In this document: piece by piece, positions 6,689 to 15,125 of the stretch | How the letters are laid out: each line of letters begins with the position of its first letter | Position numbering within the stretch: the first letter of the stretch is position 1 | NCBI RefSeq assembly: GCF_004118155.1 | Contig: NZ_SAIQ01000002.1 | Coordinates: forward strand, 124,001 to 188,000 | Reading direction: 5' to 3' | DNA: 64,000 nt | DNA from: Edaphocola flava | GTDB lineage: Bacteria; Bacteroidota; Bacteroidia; Chitinophagales; Chitinophagaceae | Program-made: the position numbers and the translations under genes | The notes under the pieces: model-generated | What the model was told of the DNA's origin: nothing | Seen by the model: the letters and a program-made list of their open reading frames with translations, nothing else | Databases searched by the model: none

Positions 6689-8317
6689 ATGAGAACATTC
6701 ATCACAGTATTGGCGACTGCCGCTGCATCTGCAGTTGTGTACGACGTTAATGCGCAATCATTAGAGAACGGAAAGAAATTGCTGAGCTACGAACGCTATA
6801 GTAGTGCGCACACAGCCCTGGAGCCCCTGGCGGCTTCCAGCCCTGAGGCAAACTATTATTTCGGTCTGGTACAATTGGGAGAAGGTAATGTAGATGCAGC
6901 AAAAGCTACTTTTGCTAAGTTTCCTAAAGACTTCTACAATCAGGCTGGTACTGCACGTGTACTCTTCACAGAAGGGAAAGGCGATGACGCGATGAAGATT
7001 TTAAATGAAATCGTAGACGGAGCTAAAAAGAAAGACTGGGAAAAGTATAAAGTTGCAGCAGATGCGATTACCTACAGCAAAACAGCTGCACAGGTAGATC
7101 AGGCGGTAGCTTGGTACAGAATAGCAAAAGAAAAGAAAAATGATAATGCACAGTTACTGATCGCTATGGGTGATGCCCTGATGAAGCAGAATACCGGTGC
7201 ATCTAACGGTGAAGCTACACAGGTATTTGACGAGGCTATTAAACTGGGTGGTGCAAACTCCCTGGCTTATTCCCGTAAAGGTCTGTTATGGTTGAATGCC
7301 CGTCAGTATAAAGAAGCCCTGGAAAACTATAGCCTGGCTAAAGATGCGGATAAAGAAAACCCATTGCCTTATGGTGACCTGGCTGAAGTATACTACAGAA
7401 GTGGTAAATACGAGCTGGCTAAGCAAAATATCGAAGAGTATCTGAAACTTTCTGATAAAACAGTTCAGGATCAGCTGCGTTATGGTAACATCCTGTATTT
7501 AACACAAAACTATAAAGAAGCATCTCAGAAATACCAGGAGCTGATCAACAAAGGTGAGGGTGAGAAAACACCAACCCTGTACAGAGGTCTGGCTTATGCG
7601 CAATATCAGGATAATAACTATGTTGATGCATTAGCTAGCTTCAACAAATACCGTAGTCTGGTAAAAGATGCTAAAGAGTTCACTTACGAAGATGATCTGT
7701 ACTATGCATATGTAAACAATGCTATGGCTAGTCAGGACACTGCAAACAAAGCTAAGTATGCTGCTGTTGCAGAAGAATATTATGTGAAAGCACTGGAAAA
7801 GAATACTGAAGAAGATAAAACGGCATTATACCGTAAAATCGCAGACGGATACAAAGAGACTAAAAACTGGACTAAAGTATCTGACTGGTATACTAAACTG
7901 GTAACTGCATATCCTGAAGCATCTCCGCTGGATTACTTCAACTCTGGTTACTATGCTTACTTCGCTAAAGATTTTGCAAAAGCAAAAACACGCCTGGAAG
8001 CATTTAATGCGAAATATCCTCAGGAAACGATTGGTTACTTCTGGCTGGCGCGTACTGCTGCTGCACAGGATTCTGAAGCGAAACTGGGTACTGCTGTTGA
8101 GCCATTCAAAACATGGTTAAGCAAACCTTCTAAAGAAGGCGATACCCGTAAAAAAGAAGATGAAATCTTTGCATACGTATACCTGTCTCTGTATTACTAC
8201 AACAGTAATGATGGTAAAACAGCCGTAGACTACGCTAAGAAAACAATTGCACTGGATGCCAATAACGAAACGGCAAATCAGATCATTAAATATTTTAAAG
8301 CAAAAGGCATTAATTAA
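6689..8317 (+). CDS. Secreted TPR-repeat protein
   Basis: A 542-residue protein with a signal peptide ending in NAQS and no lipobox. The body is a long row of tetratricopeptide repeats, for example AYSRKGLLWLNARQYKEALE, PYGDLAEVYYRSGKYELAKQ and YFNSGYYAYFAKDFAKAKT, covering roughly residues 60-540. It should form a periplasmic scaffold. It starts 63 nt after the PstS-like gene, so the two are probably co-transcribed. In related genomes this pair sits with a TonB energising complex, which would fit a role in outer-membrane transport; here that is inference. A terminator follows. Confidence 0.8.
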   Translation: MRTFITVLATAAASAVVYDVNAQSLENGKKLLSYERYSSAHTALEPLAASSPEANYYFGLVQLGEGNVDAAKATFAKFPKDFYNQAGTARVLFTEGKGDDAMKILNEIVDGAKKKDWEKYKVAADAITYSKTAAQVDQAVAWYRIAKEKKNDNAQLLIAMGDALMKQNTGASNGEATQVFDEAIKLGGANSLAYSRKGLLWLNARQYKEALENYSLAKDADKENPLPYGDLAEVYYRSGKYELAKQNIEEYLKLSDKTVQDQLRYGNILYLTQNYKEASQKYQELINKGEGEKTPTLYRGLAYAQYQDNNYVDALASFNKYRSLVKDAKEFTYEDDLYYAYVNNAMASQDTANKAKYAAVAEEYYVKALEKNTEEDKTALYRKIADGYKETKNWTKVSDWYTKLVTAYPEASPLDYFNSGYYAYFAKDFAKAKTRLEAFNAKYPQETIGYFWLARTAAAQDSEAKLGTAVEPFKTWLSKPSKEGDTRKKEDEIFAYVYLSLYYYNSNDGKTAVDYAKKTIALDANNETANQIIKYFKAKGIN

Positions 8318-8331
8318 TGCTATATTGATCG

Positions 8332-8362
8332 AAAAAGAGAGGCTTAAAGGCCTCTCTTTTTT
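8332..8362 (+). terminator. Terminator after the TPR gene
   Basis: AAAAAGAGAGGC (8332-8343) pairs with GCCTCTCTTTTTT (8350 onwards), followed by a long T run. It is a standard intrinsic terminator 15 nt after the TPR stop codon. Confidence 0.9.
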
Positions 8363-8477
8363 TGTTTGCATGAATGGGTGAAATGTATATGTGTTTGTCC
8401 CGGCAAACTTTGTTTTGGGGCTCACATTAAAAAATTGTAGCTTTTGTATTTTTTTAGGCATTCGTTCTTTAAAAAAC

Positions 8478-8508
8478 TTGTTAAATCATAGCACTTATCT
8501 TATTTTTG
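8478..8508 (+). promoter_or_regulatory. Promoter of the nuo operon
   Basis: TTG at 8478-8480, a 20-nt spacer and TATTTTTG at 8501-8508 match the Bacteroidota -33/-7 consensus exactly. It is the only good promoter I find upstream of nuoA and would start transcription near 8515, leaving a leader of about 57 nt before the ATG at 8572. Confidence 0.75.
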
Positions 8509-8571
8509 TAGGTCAGTTTGCGGCATAAATAAGTGTACAAACAATCTTTTTATTCAAATCAACTGTCACGT

Positions 8572-8964
8572 ATGTGTAATTTTTTGTGGCTTGCATCAAC
8601 AGAAGGTATCGGATCCTATGCTCCGGTGCTCATTCAGCTGCTTATTGCCGGAGCAGTAGTATCGTTGCTGATGTTGCTGACCCATATATTAGGGCCTAAA
8701 CGCAAAACCAAAGATAAACTCATCAACTTTGAGAGTGGTATCGAACAGATTGGTAATGCCCGTAAGCCAATGGGGGTTAAATACTTCATTGTAGCGATCC
8801 TCTTCGTGCTGTTTGATGTGGAAGTGATTTTCTTCTATCCTTACGCAGTAAACTTCAGAGAGCTGGGTACAGAAGGTTTCCTGGCGGTACTCATGTTCGT
8901 AGCACTGTTTGTCTGCGGCTTTGTGTATGTGATCAAGAAGGGTGCCCTTAAGTGGGAGGATTAG
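8572..8964 (+). CDS. nuoA: NADH-quinone oxidoreductase subunit A
   Basis: A membrane subunit of complex I, near the quinone-binding region. From the ATG at 8572 it has 130 residues. A GTG at 8533 in the same frame is also possible but adds an unusual polar N-terminus. Three hydrophobic segments are visible (about 15-40, 70-95 and 100-125). The conserved NuoA/ND3 loop FESGIEQIGNARKPMGVKYFIVAILFVLFDVE is present, including the acidic FDVE. The gene is first in a 20 kb operon whose genes all run in the same direction. Confidence 0.95.
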   Translation: MCNFLWLASTEGIGSYAPVLIQLLIAGAVVSLLMLLTHILGPKRKTKDKLINFESGIEQIGNARKPMGVKYFIVAILFVLFDVEVIFFYPYAVNFRELGTEGFLAVLMFVALFVCGFVYVIKKGALKWED

Positions 8965-9016
8965 AAACGGATCTATGGCTGTGCCATACAATAATTAACT
9001 GTCAAATTAATGTCTT

Positions 9017-9583
9017 GTGAGACCAGTACAATATAATGAAAACAGTAAGGTAACGCTTGCCGAGATCCCGGAAGGGTATTGGGGCGAAGGCTTTATGACG
9101 ACGATGTTTGATAAGGCGATCGGCGCGGCCAGGGCTAACTCTATGTGGCCTTTGCCATTCGCGACCTCCTGTTGTGGTATTGAATTTATGGCAACGATGG
9201 GTGCTAACTATGACCTGGCCCGTTTCGGGTCTGAGCGTATGGCCTTCACTCCGCGCCAGTGTGATATGTTACTGGTAGCCGGTACCATTTCTAAAAAACT
9301 TGCGCCGATATTGCGCCAGGTTTATCTGCAGATGGCAGAGCCGCGCTGGGTAATAGCAATCGGGGCTTGTGCCAGCAGTGGCGGTATATTTGACTCTTAC
9401 TCTGTACTGCAGGGTATAGATCAGGTAATACCGGTAGATGTTTATGTACCAGGCTGTCCGCCAAGACCAGAAGGTATCCTGGACGGTGTGATGAAACTGC
9501 AGGAGATTGTGAAGAATGAAAGCCTGAGACGTAGAAACAGTCCGCAATACAAAGCCTTATTAAACGAATACGGAATACAGTAA
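9017..9583 (+). CDS. nuoB: NADH-quinone oxidoreductase subunit B
   Basis: A peripheral-arm subunit carrying the terminal iron-sulphur cluster N2, which passes electrons to quinone. 188 residues if the GTG at 9017 is used. An ATG at 9010 is out of frame and stops after eight codons, so it is not the start. The cluster ligands are visible as the tandem Cys52-Cys53 (ATSCCGIEF), Cys118 (GACAS) and Cys147 (PGCPPRPE). The length is normal and the gene follows nuoA by 52 nt. Confidence 0.96.
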   Translation: MRPVQYNENSKVTLAEIPEGYWGEGFMTTMFDKAIGAARANSMWPLPFATSCCGIEFMATMGANYDLARFGSERMAFTPRQCDMLLVAGTISKKLAPILRQVYLQMAEPRWVIAIGACASSGGIFDSYSVLQGIDQVIPVDVYVPGCPPRPEGILDGVMKLQEIVKNESLRRRNSPQYKALLNEYGIQ

Positions 9584-9622
9584 TCATTAGCCTCAACAGG
9601 CTGCTGAAGCATATAATTTATC

Positions 9623-10114
9623 ATGACGAAAGAAATCATACAGGAACGATTGAACCAGGCCTTTTCCGGAGCAGCGCTACAATGGGCAGAACCATGGGGC
9701 ATGCTTGAATGTACCATTCCTGCCGATCAGAATCTGGCTATTGTGACCTTCCTGTTCCAGGAGCTCGGGTTTCAGTTTCTGACCGATATTACCGGGATTC
9801 ACTACCCGGAGCAAGAAGGTAAAGAACTGGGTATCATTACGCACCTGCACAATCTGAAAGATAATATCAGACTGCGCCTGAAAGCATTTGTACCTGTTGC
9901 GGCGCCGGATATACATTCACTGACCAGCGTTTTTTCCGGTGCAGACTGGATGGAGCGTGAGACATACGACTTCTACGGGATCAATTTTGTTGGTCACCAC
10001 AATCTGAAGCGCATCCTCAATGTGGATGAGATGGATTACTTCCCTATGCGTAAGGAATATCAGATGGAGGATCCGACAAGACTCGATAAGGACGATGAAA
10101 TGTTTGGTAGATAA
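9623..10114 (+). CDS. nuoC: NADH-quinone oxidoreductase subunit C
   Basis: A structural subunit of the complex I peripheral arm, 163 residues. The family signature is present: FLTDITGIHYPE in the first half, then RLRLKAFVP and the ERETYDFYGINFVGHHNLKRIL motif (about 110-135). It is a separate gene, not fused to nuoD as in enterobacteria. The 83-nt gap to nuoD holds a hairpin. Confidence 0.95.
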   Translation: MTKEIIQERLNQAFSGAALQWAEPWGMLECTIPADQNLAIVTFLFQELGFQFLTDITGIHYPEQEGKELGIITHLHNLKDNIRLRLKAFVPVAAPDIHSLTSVFSGADWMERETYDFYGINFVGHHNLKRILNVDEMDYFPMRKEYQMEDPTRLDKDDEMFGR

Positions 10115-10157
10115 AAGCCCGGTTAGGTATGCAGTACAGCATGCTTGATCCGGCTTT
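10114..10157 (+). other. Hairpin between nuoC and nuoD
   Basis: AAAGCCCGG (10114-10122) pairs with CCGGCTTT (10150-10157) with one bulged C. An inner stem GTATGC/GCATGC makes the structure longer, and TTTAATTTTATG follows. It overlaps the nuoC stop codon. It could be a partial terminator or an RNA-processing or stability site inside the operon. Confidence 0.45.
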
Positions 10158-10197
10158 AATTTTATGTTGATTTAAAACAAAAATAAATTCAACTTTT

Positions 10198-11412
10198 ATG
10201 GTTGAAAAACATATACAACTTGCGGAAAATTCTGTAGAAAAGGAAACGACGACCATTAACCTTGGTCCTACGCATCCGGCTACACATGGTATTTTCCAGA
10301 ACATAATGGAGATTGACGGCGAGCGTGTGATCAAAACAGAAATGACGGTAGGGTATATCCACCGCGCATTTGAAAAGATCGCAGAACGCAGACCCTACAG
10401 CCAGATTACTCCGCTTACCGATCGGCTGAACTACTGTTCGGCACCGATCAATAATTTCGGCTGGCATATGACCATCGAAAAGCTGGTAGGTCTGGAAGTG
10501 CCTAAGCGTGTAGATTACCTGCGCGTTATCATTATGGAATTGGCCCGTATAGCAGATCACCTGGTATGTAACTCCGTAATCGGGGTAGATACCGGTGCCT
10601 TGACTCCGTTTACCTATGTATTCCAATGGCGCGAAAAGATATATGAGATCTACGAAGGCATCTGCGGCTCCCGCCTTACGACCAATATAGGTCGTATCGG
10701 AGGCTTTGAGCGCAACTTCCCAGACGATACCTGGAAAAAAATTCATGATTTCATGGACGGATTTCCTGCAGTGCTGAAAGAGTTTGAAACCCTGCTTACC
10801 CGTAACCGTATCTTCATGGATCGCTGTATCGGTGCAGGCGCTATCAGTGCAGAACGTGCATTGAACTGGAGCATGACTGGTCCTAACCTGCGTGCTACAG
10901 GAGTAGACTATGATGTGCGTGTACATAGCCCATACAGTTCATACAACGAATTTGATTTTAAAATTCCAGTGGGTAGTGCCGGTGATGTATATGATCGTTA
11001 CCTGGTGCGCAATGGTGAGATGTGGGAGAGCTATCGCATCATTCAGCAGGCATTGGATAAACTGAAAGGAATGGACAGCAGCATTTTCCATGCTGATGCT
11101 CCTGAATTTTACCTGCCGGAAAAAGCGGATGTGTATACCAAAATGGAAGCACTGATTTATCACTTCAAAATTGTAATGGGTGAAACCGATCTGCCTCCGG
11201 GCGAGGTGTACCATTCGGTAGAAGGTGGTAATGGTGAGTTGGGATATTACCTGGTGAGCGATGGCGGTCGTACTCCGTACAGACTGCACTTCAGAAGACC
11301 ATGCTTTATCTACTACCAGGCATTTAACGAAATGGTTGCCGGTGGTCTGTTCAGTGATGCCGTTGTAACGCTGAGCTCGATCAATGTAATTGCCGGTGAG
11401 CTGGATGCTTAA
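10198..11412 (+). CDS. nuoD: NADH-quinone oxidoreductase subunit D
   Basis: The 49-kDa-type subunit that forms the quinone-binding pocket with NuoB; 404 residues, normal length. The conserved opening LGPTHPATHGIFQNIMEIDGE and GYIHRAFEKIAE carry the quinone-site His and neighbouring residues. PPGEVYHSVEGGNGELGYYLVSDG and the C-terminal R-x-H-FRRPCF-to-GELDA ending are also typical. It is related to [NiFe]-hydrogenase large subunits but lacks the metal-binding cysteine pairs. Confidence 0.97.
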   Translation: MVEKHIQLAENSVEKETTTINLGPTHPATHGIFQNIMEIDGERVIKTEMTVGYIHRAFEKIAERRPYSQITPLTDRLNYCSAPINNFGWHMTIEKLVGLEVPKRVDYLRVIIMELARIADHLVCNSVIGVDTGALTPFTYVFQWREKIYEIYEGICGSRLTTNIGRIGGFERNFPDDTWKKIHDFMDGFPAVLKEFETLLTRNRIFMDRCIGAGAISAERALNWSMTGPNLRATGVDYDVRVHSPYSSYNEFDFKIPVGSAGDVYDRYLVRNGEMWESYRIIQQALDKLKGMDSSIFHADAPEFYLPEKADVYTKMEALIYHFKIVMGETDLPPGEVYHSVEGGNGELGYYLVSDGGRTPYRLHFRRPCFIYYQAFNEMVAGGLFSDAVVTLSSINVIAGELDA

Positions 11413-11458
11413 TGGCTCCGCTATATAAAAAGAAACAGAATAATACTAAATTAGAGAA

Positions 11459-11959
11459 ATGATACAGTTTTCTCCGGAAAAGATAAATAAAGTAAACGAG
11501 ATCATAGCCCGCTATCCGGAAGGAAAGCAAAAAGGTGCCCTGATCCCATTATTACACCTGGCACAGGAAGAATTTGGTGGTTGGCTGGATGCGCCGGTAA
11601 TGGACTATGTCGCTTCTCTGCTCGATATCAAACCGATTGAAGTATACGAGGTAGCTACATTCTACACCATGTTCAACATGAAACCGGTAGGGAAATATGT
11701 GCTGGAGGTATGTCAGACAGGACCTTGTATGTTGCGTGGCAGCGATCAGATCATTGATCATATCAAAAACAAACTGGGCATTAAAGCCGGTGAGACTACT
11801 GCTGACGGACTGTTTACCCTGAAGCCTGCAGAGTGCCTTGGCGCTTGCGGGTATGCTCCAATGATGCAACTGGGTAAATTCTATAAAGAAAATCTTACGA
11901 TCGAAAAAGTGGACCAGCTGATTGAGGAACTACGTGCGGCAGCGGCTACTGCGAACTAA
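11459..11959 (+). CDS. nuoE: NADH-quinone oxidoreductase subunit E
   Basis: A thioredoxin-like [2Fe-2S] subunit (cluster N1a) that partners NuoF in the NADH dehydrogenase module; 166 residues. The ligands are Cys85 and Cys90 (CQTGPC) and Cys126 and Cys130 (CLGAC). The N-terminal helical part contains EVYEVATFYTMF. It precedes three unrelated genes before nuoF, whereas in most operons nuoE and nuoF are adjacent. Confidence 0.96.
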   Translation: MIQFSPEKINKVNEIIARYPEGKQKGALIPLLHLAQEEFGGWLDAPVMDYVASLLDIKPIEVYEVATFYTMFNMKPVGKYVLEVCQTGPCMLRGSDQIIDHIKNKLGIKAGETTADGLFTLKPAECLGACGYAPMMQLGKFYKENLTIEKVDQLIEELRAAAATAN

Positions 11960-11977
11960 ATTACAAACTGAACCCTT

Positions 11978-12418
11978 ATGAAAAAGCTTTGTATCTTATT
12001 ATTGGTCTTCGGTTCGGGCCTTTTTGCTGCGTGTGGAAATGAGGAATCCGGGAAAGAAGGTCATGCCGAACGGAAAACAATGACTACCGATAAACCAATG
12101 CTGGATGAGTCACTGGTAGGTACTTATGTAGGACAATTACCCTGCGCAACCTGTGAGGCCATGCTGACCAGCATTATACTGAGAGAAGATAACAGTTATG
12201 CGATCAGCACCAAAGCGGTAAATGATACCAATCTGATTGTACCTGCAGTAGACAGCGGAACATTTGTGATCCGTAATGAGATACTTGAGCTGACCGATGC
12301 CGGTGGTGAAAGAACAATGTACCGGATCAGTAAAGACCAGTTATGTCAACTGGGAGAAGACGGTACACAATTAACCGGTAACGGTAAACAAGATTATATA
12401 TTTAAGAAGCAACATTAA
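11978..12418 (+). CDS. NlpE-like lipoprotein inside the nuo operon
   Basis: A 146-residue lipoprotein with its signal ending LFAAC (Cys19), then a charged linker and a small beta-rich domain. VGTYVGQLPCATCEAM carries the CxxC (Cys56, Cys59) that marks the NlpE N-terminal family, proteins linked to copper tolerance and envelope-stress sensing. The second half (SYAISTKAVNDT, FVIRNEILELTDAGG) fits the same small barrel, whose ligand is unknown. It starts 18 nt after nuoE and so must be transcribed with complex I. I infer an envelope role; there is no established link to complex I. Confidence 0.75.
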   Translation: MKKLCILLLVFGSGLFAACGNEESGKEGHAERKTMTTDKPMLDESLVGTYVGQLPCATCEAMLTSIILREDNSYAISTKAVNDTNLIVPAVDSGTFVIRNEILELTDAGGERTMYRISKDQLCQLGEDGTQLTGNGKQDYIFKKQH

Positions 12419-12439
12419 AATACTAAAACAAACAATACT

Positions 12440-12856
12440 ATGGAAGCTATCGTACCTTATCTGAATTTTAAAGGCACTGCAAAAGCTGCTTTTGACTTTT
12501 ATGCAAAAGCCTTAAACGGGGAGATCCTGTTTGCGCAGACTTTTGGGGAAAGCCCGATGGAGGTTACAGAAGAAAATCGTGATAAGATCATGCACGCAAC
12601 TTTGAAAGCAGGCGATCTGACTATTATGGCTTCTGATGTAATAGACGATAAATTTCCGGTAATCGAAGGTACGAACGTAAGCCTGTCCATGAACTTTACA
12701 AAAGTAGAAGACATTGATCGCGTATTTGCCGCAATGAGCGAAGGTTCTACTATTACCATGCCATTGCAGGATACATTCTGGGGTGCGAAATTCGGTATGC
12801 TGACCGATGCTTTCGGTATCAACTGGATGTTCAACCATGATTATGAGCAAAAGTAG
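12440..12856 (+). CDS. VOC-superfamily (PhnB-like) protein
   Basis: A 138-residue protein of the glyoxalase/bleomycin-resistance/dioxygenase fold, PhnB/YjdN-like subgroup (VPYLNFKGTAKAAFDFYAKALNGEI; DTFWGAKFGMLTDAFGINWMFNH). PhnB-like members usually lack a complete metal-ligand set and their function is generally unknown. It starts 21 nt after the NlpE-like gene and its 3' end overlaps the next gene by 14 nt, so the three insert genes are translationally packed. Confidence 0.8.
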   Translation: MEAIVPYLNFKGTAKAAFDFYAKALNGEILFAQTFGESPMEVTEENRDKIMHATLKAGDLTIMASDVIDDKFPVIEGTNVSLSMNFTKVEDIDRVFAAMSEGSTITMPLQDTFWGAKFGMLTDAFGINWMFNHDYEQK

Positions 12857-13691
12857 TATCAGTCTTTACTTCTGGCTGTTCACTATCATTTTTTTTGGAG
12901 CGGGAGCAGTTGATGTTACGGCGCAAAATGGGGTACGGCTTGCATTTTATAAAGCACTGCCAAAAGGATCGGCTTCCGTTGTGGATAGCCAGAGTGGTAC
13001 CCGGCTTTATTATAATCCTGAAGAAGCGATCATTACCAATAAGGATATCGCTTCCGCAACAGCCGGAAAAGATAAAAATTATGGCTGGCCGATCGTTGAT
13101 CTCCGGTTGACGCCGGAAGGAACTAAGGCCTTTGCCAAAGCAACAGAGGAGAGTATAGGGAAAAGGATACTGATCATGGCCAATAAGCGGTTGCTATCAG
13201 CACCAGTGGTACAGGACAAGATTGAAGGCGGTAAGGTACAGATTACTGGTTCGCTTTCCGAGGCAGAGACAAGGGCTTTAGCAGACATGTTGTCCGCAGC
13301 GATCAAGGGCAATGGGGAAGAAGGACATTTTCCAATGGCTTATTTCGCATCACTGGACAATGCTATGCTGGATAAAGACCTGGAACGGTTAAAAGTGCTG
13401 GTACACCCTAAGGCAAGTATCGGCCATTCTAACGGATGGGTACAGAACAAAAACGCACTGATTGATGATCTGAAAACCGGCAAAGTCAGTTATCAGTCTA
13501 TTGATCAGATCAGTATAGAAGAAATAGACATAGAGCAGGATTTTATCAGGGTGCGGCGCAAACTAAAAGTAGAAGGCCAATATGAACAACACCCTTTTGA
13601 GGTAATGCTATCTGTAATGGAAATATGGAAAAAACAGCCTGGCGGGCAGCTGCAATTGTGGAGCCGGCAGGCAGTAGCAATAAAAGACTAA
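12843..13691 (+). CDS. Secreted SecD-P1-like / NTF2-like fusion protein
   Basis: From the ATG at 12843 the product has 282 residues; an ATG at 12837 is equally usable and the frame overlaps the VOC gene. A signal peptide (about 1-28, ending VTAQ) exports it. Residues about 45-155 resemble the P1 head subdomain of SecD: DLRLTPEGTKAFAKATEESIGKR, then LLSAPVV, a Gly-Gly turn, VQITG and an Ala/Leu-rich helix. Residues about 165-282 look like an NTF2/DUF4440-type cone (LDNAMLDKDLERLKVLVHPKAS). No SecD membrane segments follow, so it cannot be a translocase. Function unknown. Confidence 0.65.
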   Translation: MSKSSISLYFWLFTIIFFGAGAVDVTAQNGVRLAFYKALPKGSASVVDSQSGTRLYYNPEEAIITNKDIASATAGKDKNYGWPIVDLRLTPEGTKAFAKATEESIGKRILIMANKRLLSAPVVQDKIEGGKVQITGSLSEAETRALADMLSAAIKGNGEEGHFPMAYFASLDNAMLDKDLERLKVLVHPKASIGHSNGWVQNKNALIDDLKTGKVSYQSIDQISIEEIDIEQDFIRVRRKLKVEGQYEQHPFEVMLSVMEIWKKQPGGQLQLWSRQAVAIKD

Positions 13692-13748
13692 GTAAATTAG
13701 AAAGTGGCGTGCATACATACACCTGCTTTTACATTTGAACTGTATAAG

Positions 13749-15098
13749 ATGAAATTATTATTAGAAAAAGCACATATCGAAGGTATCCGTTACTATGATA
13801 CTTATCGTAAAAACGGTGGGTACAGCAGTGTGGAGAAGGCATTGAAAATGTCTCCGGACGAGATCGTGGAAGAGGTGAAGAAGAGTGGTCTTCGTGGCCG
13901 TGGAGGAGCAGGGTTCCCTACCGGTATGAAATGGAGCTTCCTGGCCAAGCCGGAAGGCGTGCCGCGCCACCTGGTATGTAATGCCGATGAGTCTGAACCG
14001 GGAACATTCAAGGATCGTTACCTGATGGAGTTCTTACCCCATCTGTTTATAGAGGGTATGATTATCTCCAGCTATGCATTAGGATCTAATACATCTTACA
14101 TTTACATCCGCGGGGAATATGCCTGGATTCCGGATATCCTGGAGCAGGCCATTGCAGAAGCAAAAGAAGCCGGCTGGCTGGGTAAAAATATTAAAGGCAC
14201 AGGATTTGATTGTGAGATCTACGTACAACGTGGAGGCGGAGCCTATATCTGTGGAGAGGAGACTGCATTGATCGAATCGCTGGAAGGTAAACGGGGTAAT
14301 CCGCGCATCAAACCACCGTTCCCTGCCGTGCAGGGCTTATGGATGAGACCTACCGTGGTAAACAATGTTGAAACCATTGCAGCCGTAGGACCGATCATTA
14401 CTATGGGAGGCGATGAATATGCTAAACTGGGCGCTGGTCGCAGTACCGGTACCAAGCTGATCTCTGCCTGCGGTAACCTGAATAAGCCAGGTGTTTACGA
14501 AATCGATTTTAACCTGTCTGTAGAAGAGTTTATCTACAGCGATGAATATTGCGGAGGTATCCCGAATGGTAAAAAGCTGAAAGCTTGTATCCCGGGTGGT
14601 TCTTCCGTGCCTATCCTGCCTGCAAATCTTTTATTACATGAATCTAATGGTAATAAACGCCTGATGAACTATGAAAGTCTTTCTGAAGGTGGTTTCCAGA
14701 CAGGTACCATGTTGGGTTCCGGCGGATTTATTGTACTGGATGAAGATCAGTGTGTGGTGCGCCATACCATGAGCCTGGCCCACTTCTATAATCATGAGAG
14801 TTGCGGACAATGTTCGCCTTGTCGTGAAGGAACCGGCTGGATGTACAAAATTTTGAAAAATATTGAATACGGAAAAGGTAAAATGGAAGACATCGATCTG
14901 TTATGGGACATCCAGCGCAGAATTGAGGGCAATACCATTTGCCCGCTGGGCGATGCCGCTGCATGGCCGGTAGCCGCCGCCATCAGACACTTCAGAGATG
15001 AGTTCGAATGGCACGTACTGCATCCGGAAGAGGCACAAACCCGTAACTATGGCCTGGCACATTATGCAGAGCCTAGAACGATTGTGGCAGCACAATAA
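13749..15098 (+). CDS. nuoF: NADH-quinone oxidoreductase subunit F
   Basis: The NADH-oxidising flavoprotein of complex I, with FMN and cluster N3. The ATG at 13749 (MKLLLEKAH) gives 449 residues; the frame is open from a GTG at 13704 but that extension does not look conserved. The NADH loop is GRGGAGFPTG (50-59), the FMN site GGGAYICGEETALIESLEG, and the cluster cysteines are in ESCGQCSPCREG plus a distal Cys in NTICPLGDA. It is separated from nuoE by three other genes and from nuoG by an S23-type gene. Confidence 0.97.
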   Translation: MKLLLEKAHIEGIRYYDTYRKNGGYSSVEKALKMSPDEIVEEVKKSGLRGRGGAGFPTGMKWSFLAKPEGVPRHLVCNADESEPGTFKDRYLMEFLPHLFIEGMIISSYALGSNTSYIYIRGEYAWIPDILEQAIAEAKEAGWLGKNIKGTGFDCEIYVQRGGGAYICGEETALIESLEGKRGNPRIKPPFPAVQGLWMRPTVVNNVETIAAVGPIITMGGDEYAKLGAGRSTGTKLISACGNLNKPGVYEIDFNLSVEEFIYSDEYCGGIPNGKKLKACIPGGSSVPILPANLLLHESNGNKRLMNYESLSEGGFQTGTMLGSGGFIVLDEDQCVVRHTMSLAHFYNHESCGQCSPCREGTGWMYKILKNIEYGKGKMEDIDLLWDIQRRIEGNTICPLGDAAAWPVAAAIRHFRDEFEWHVLHPEEAQTRNYGLAHYAEPRTIVAAQ

Positions 15099-15125
15099 TT
15101 CAAAAGTAAAAAAAGCAAAACGCAG
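15097..15125. repeat. Left imperfect inverted repeat flanking the S23 gene
   Basis: The A-rich stretch beginning AATTCAAAAGTAAAA and ending GCAAAACG matches, on the opposite strand, the segment after the S23 gene at 15549-15573 (AAGTCAAAAAGTTAAAA...GGCAAAATG). The match is imperfect, with indels and A-rich. It begins within the nuoF stop codon. Confidence 0.4.

Noticed and set aside
9010-9036. ATG frame just before nuoB
   Set aside because: It stops after eight codons and is out of frame with the conserved NuoB sequence, so a GTG at 9017 is preferred.
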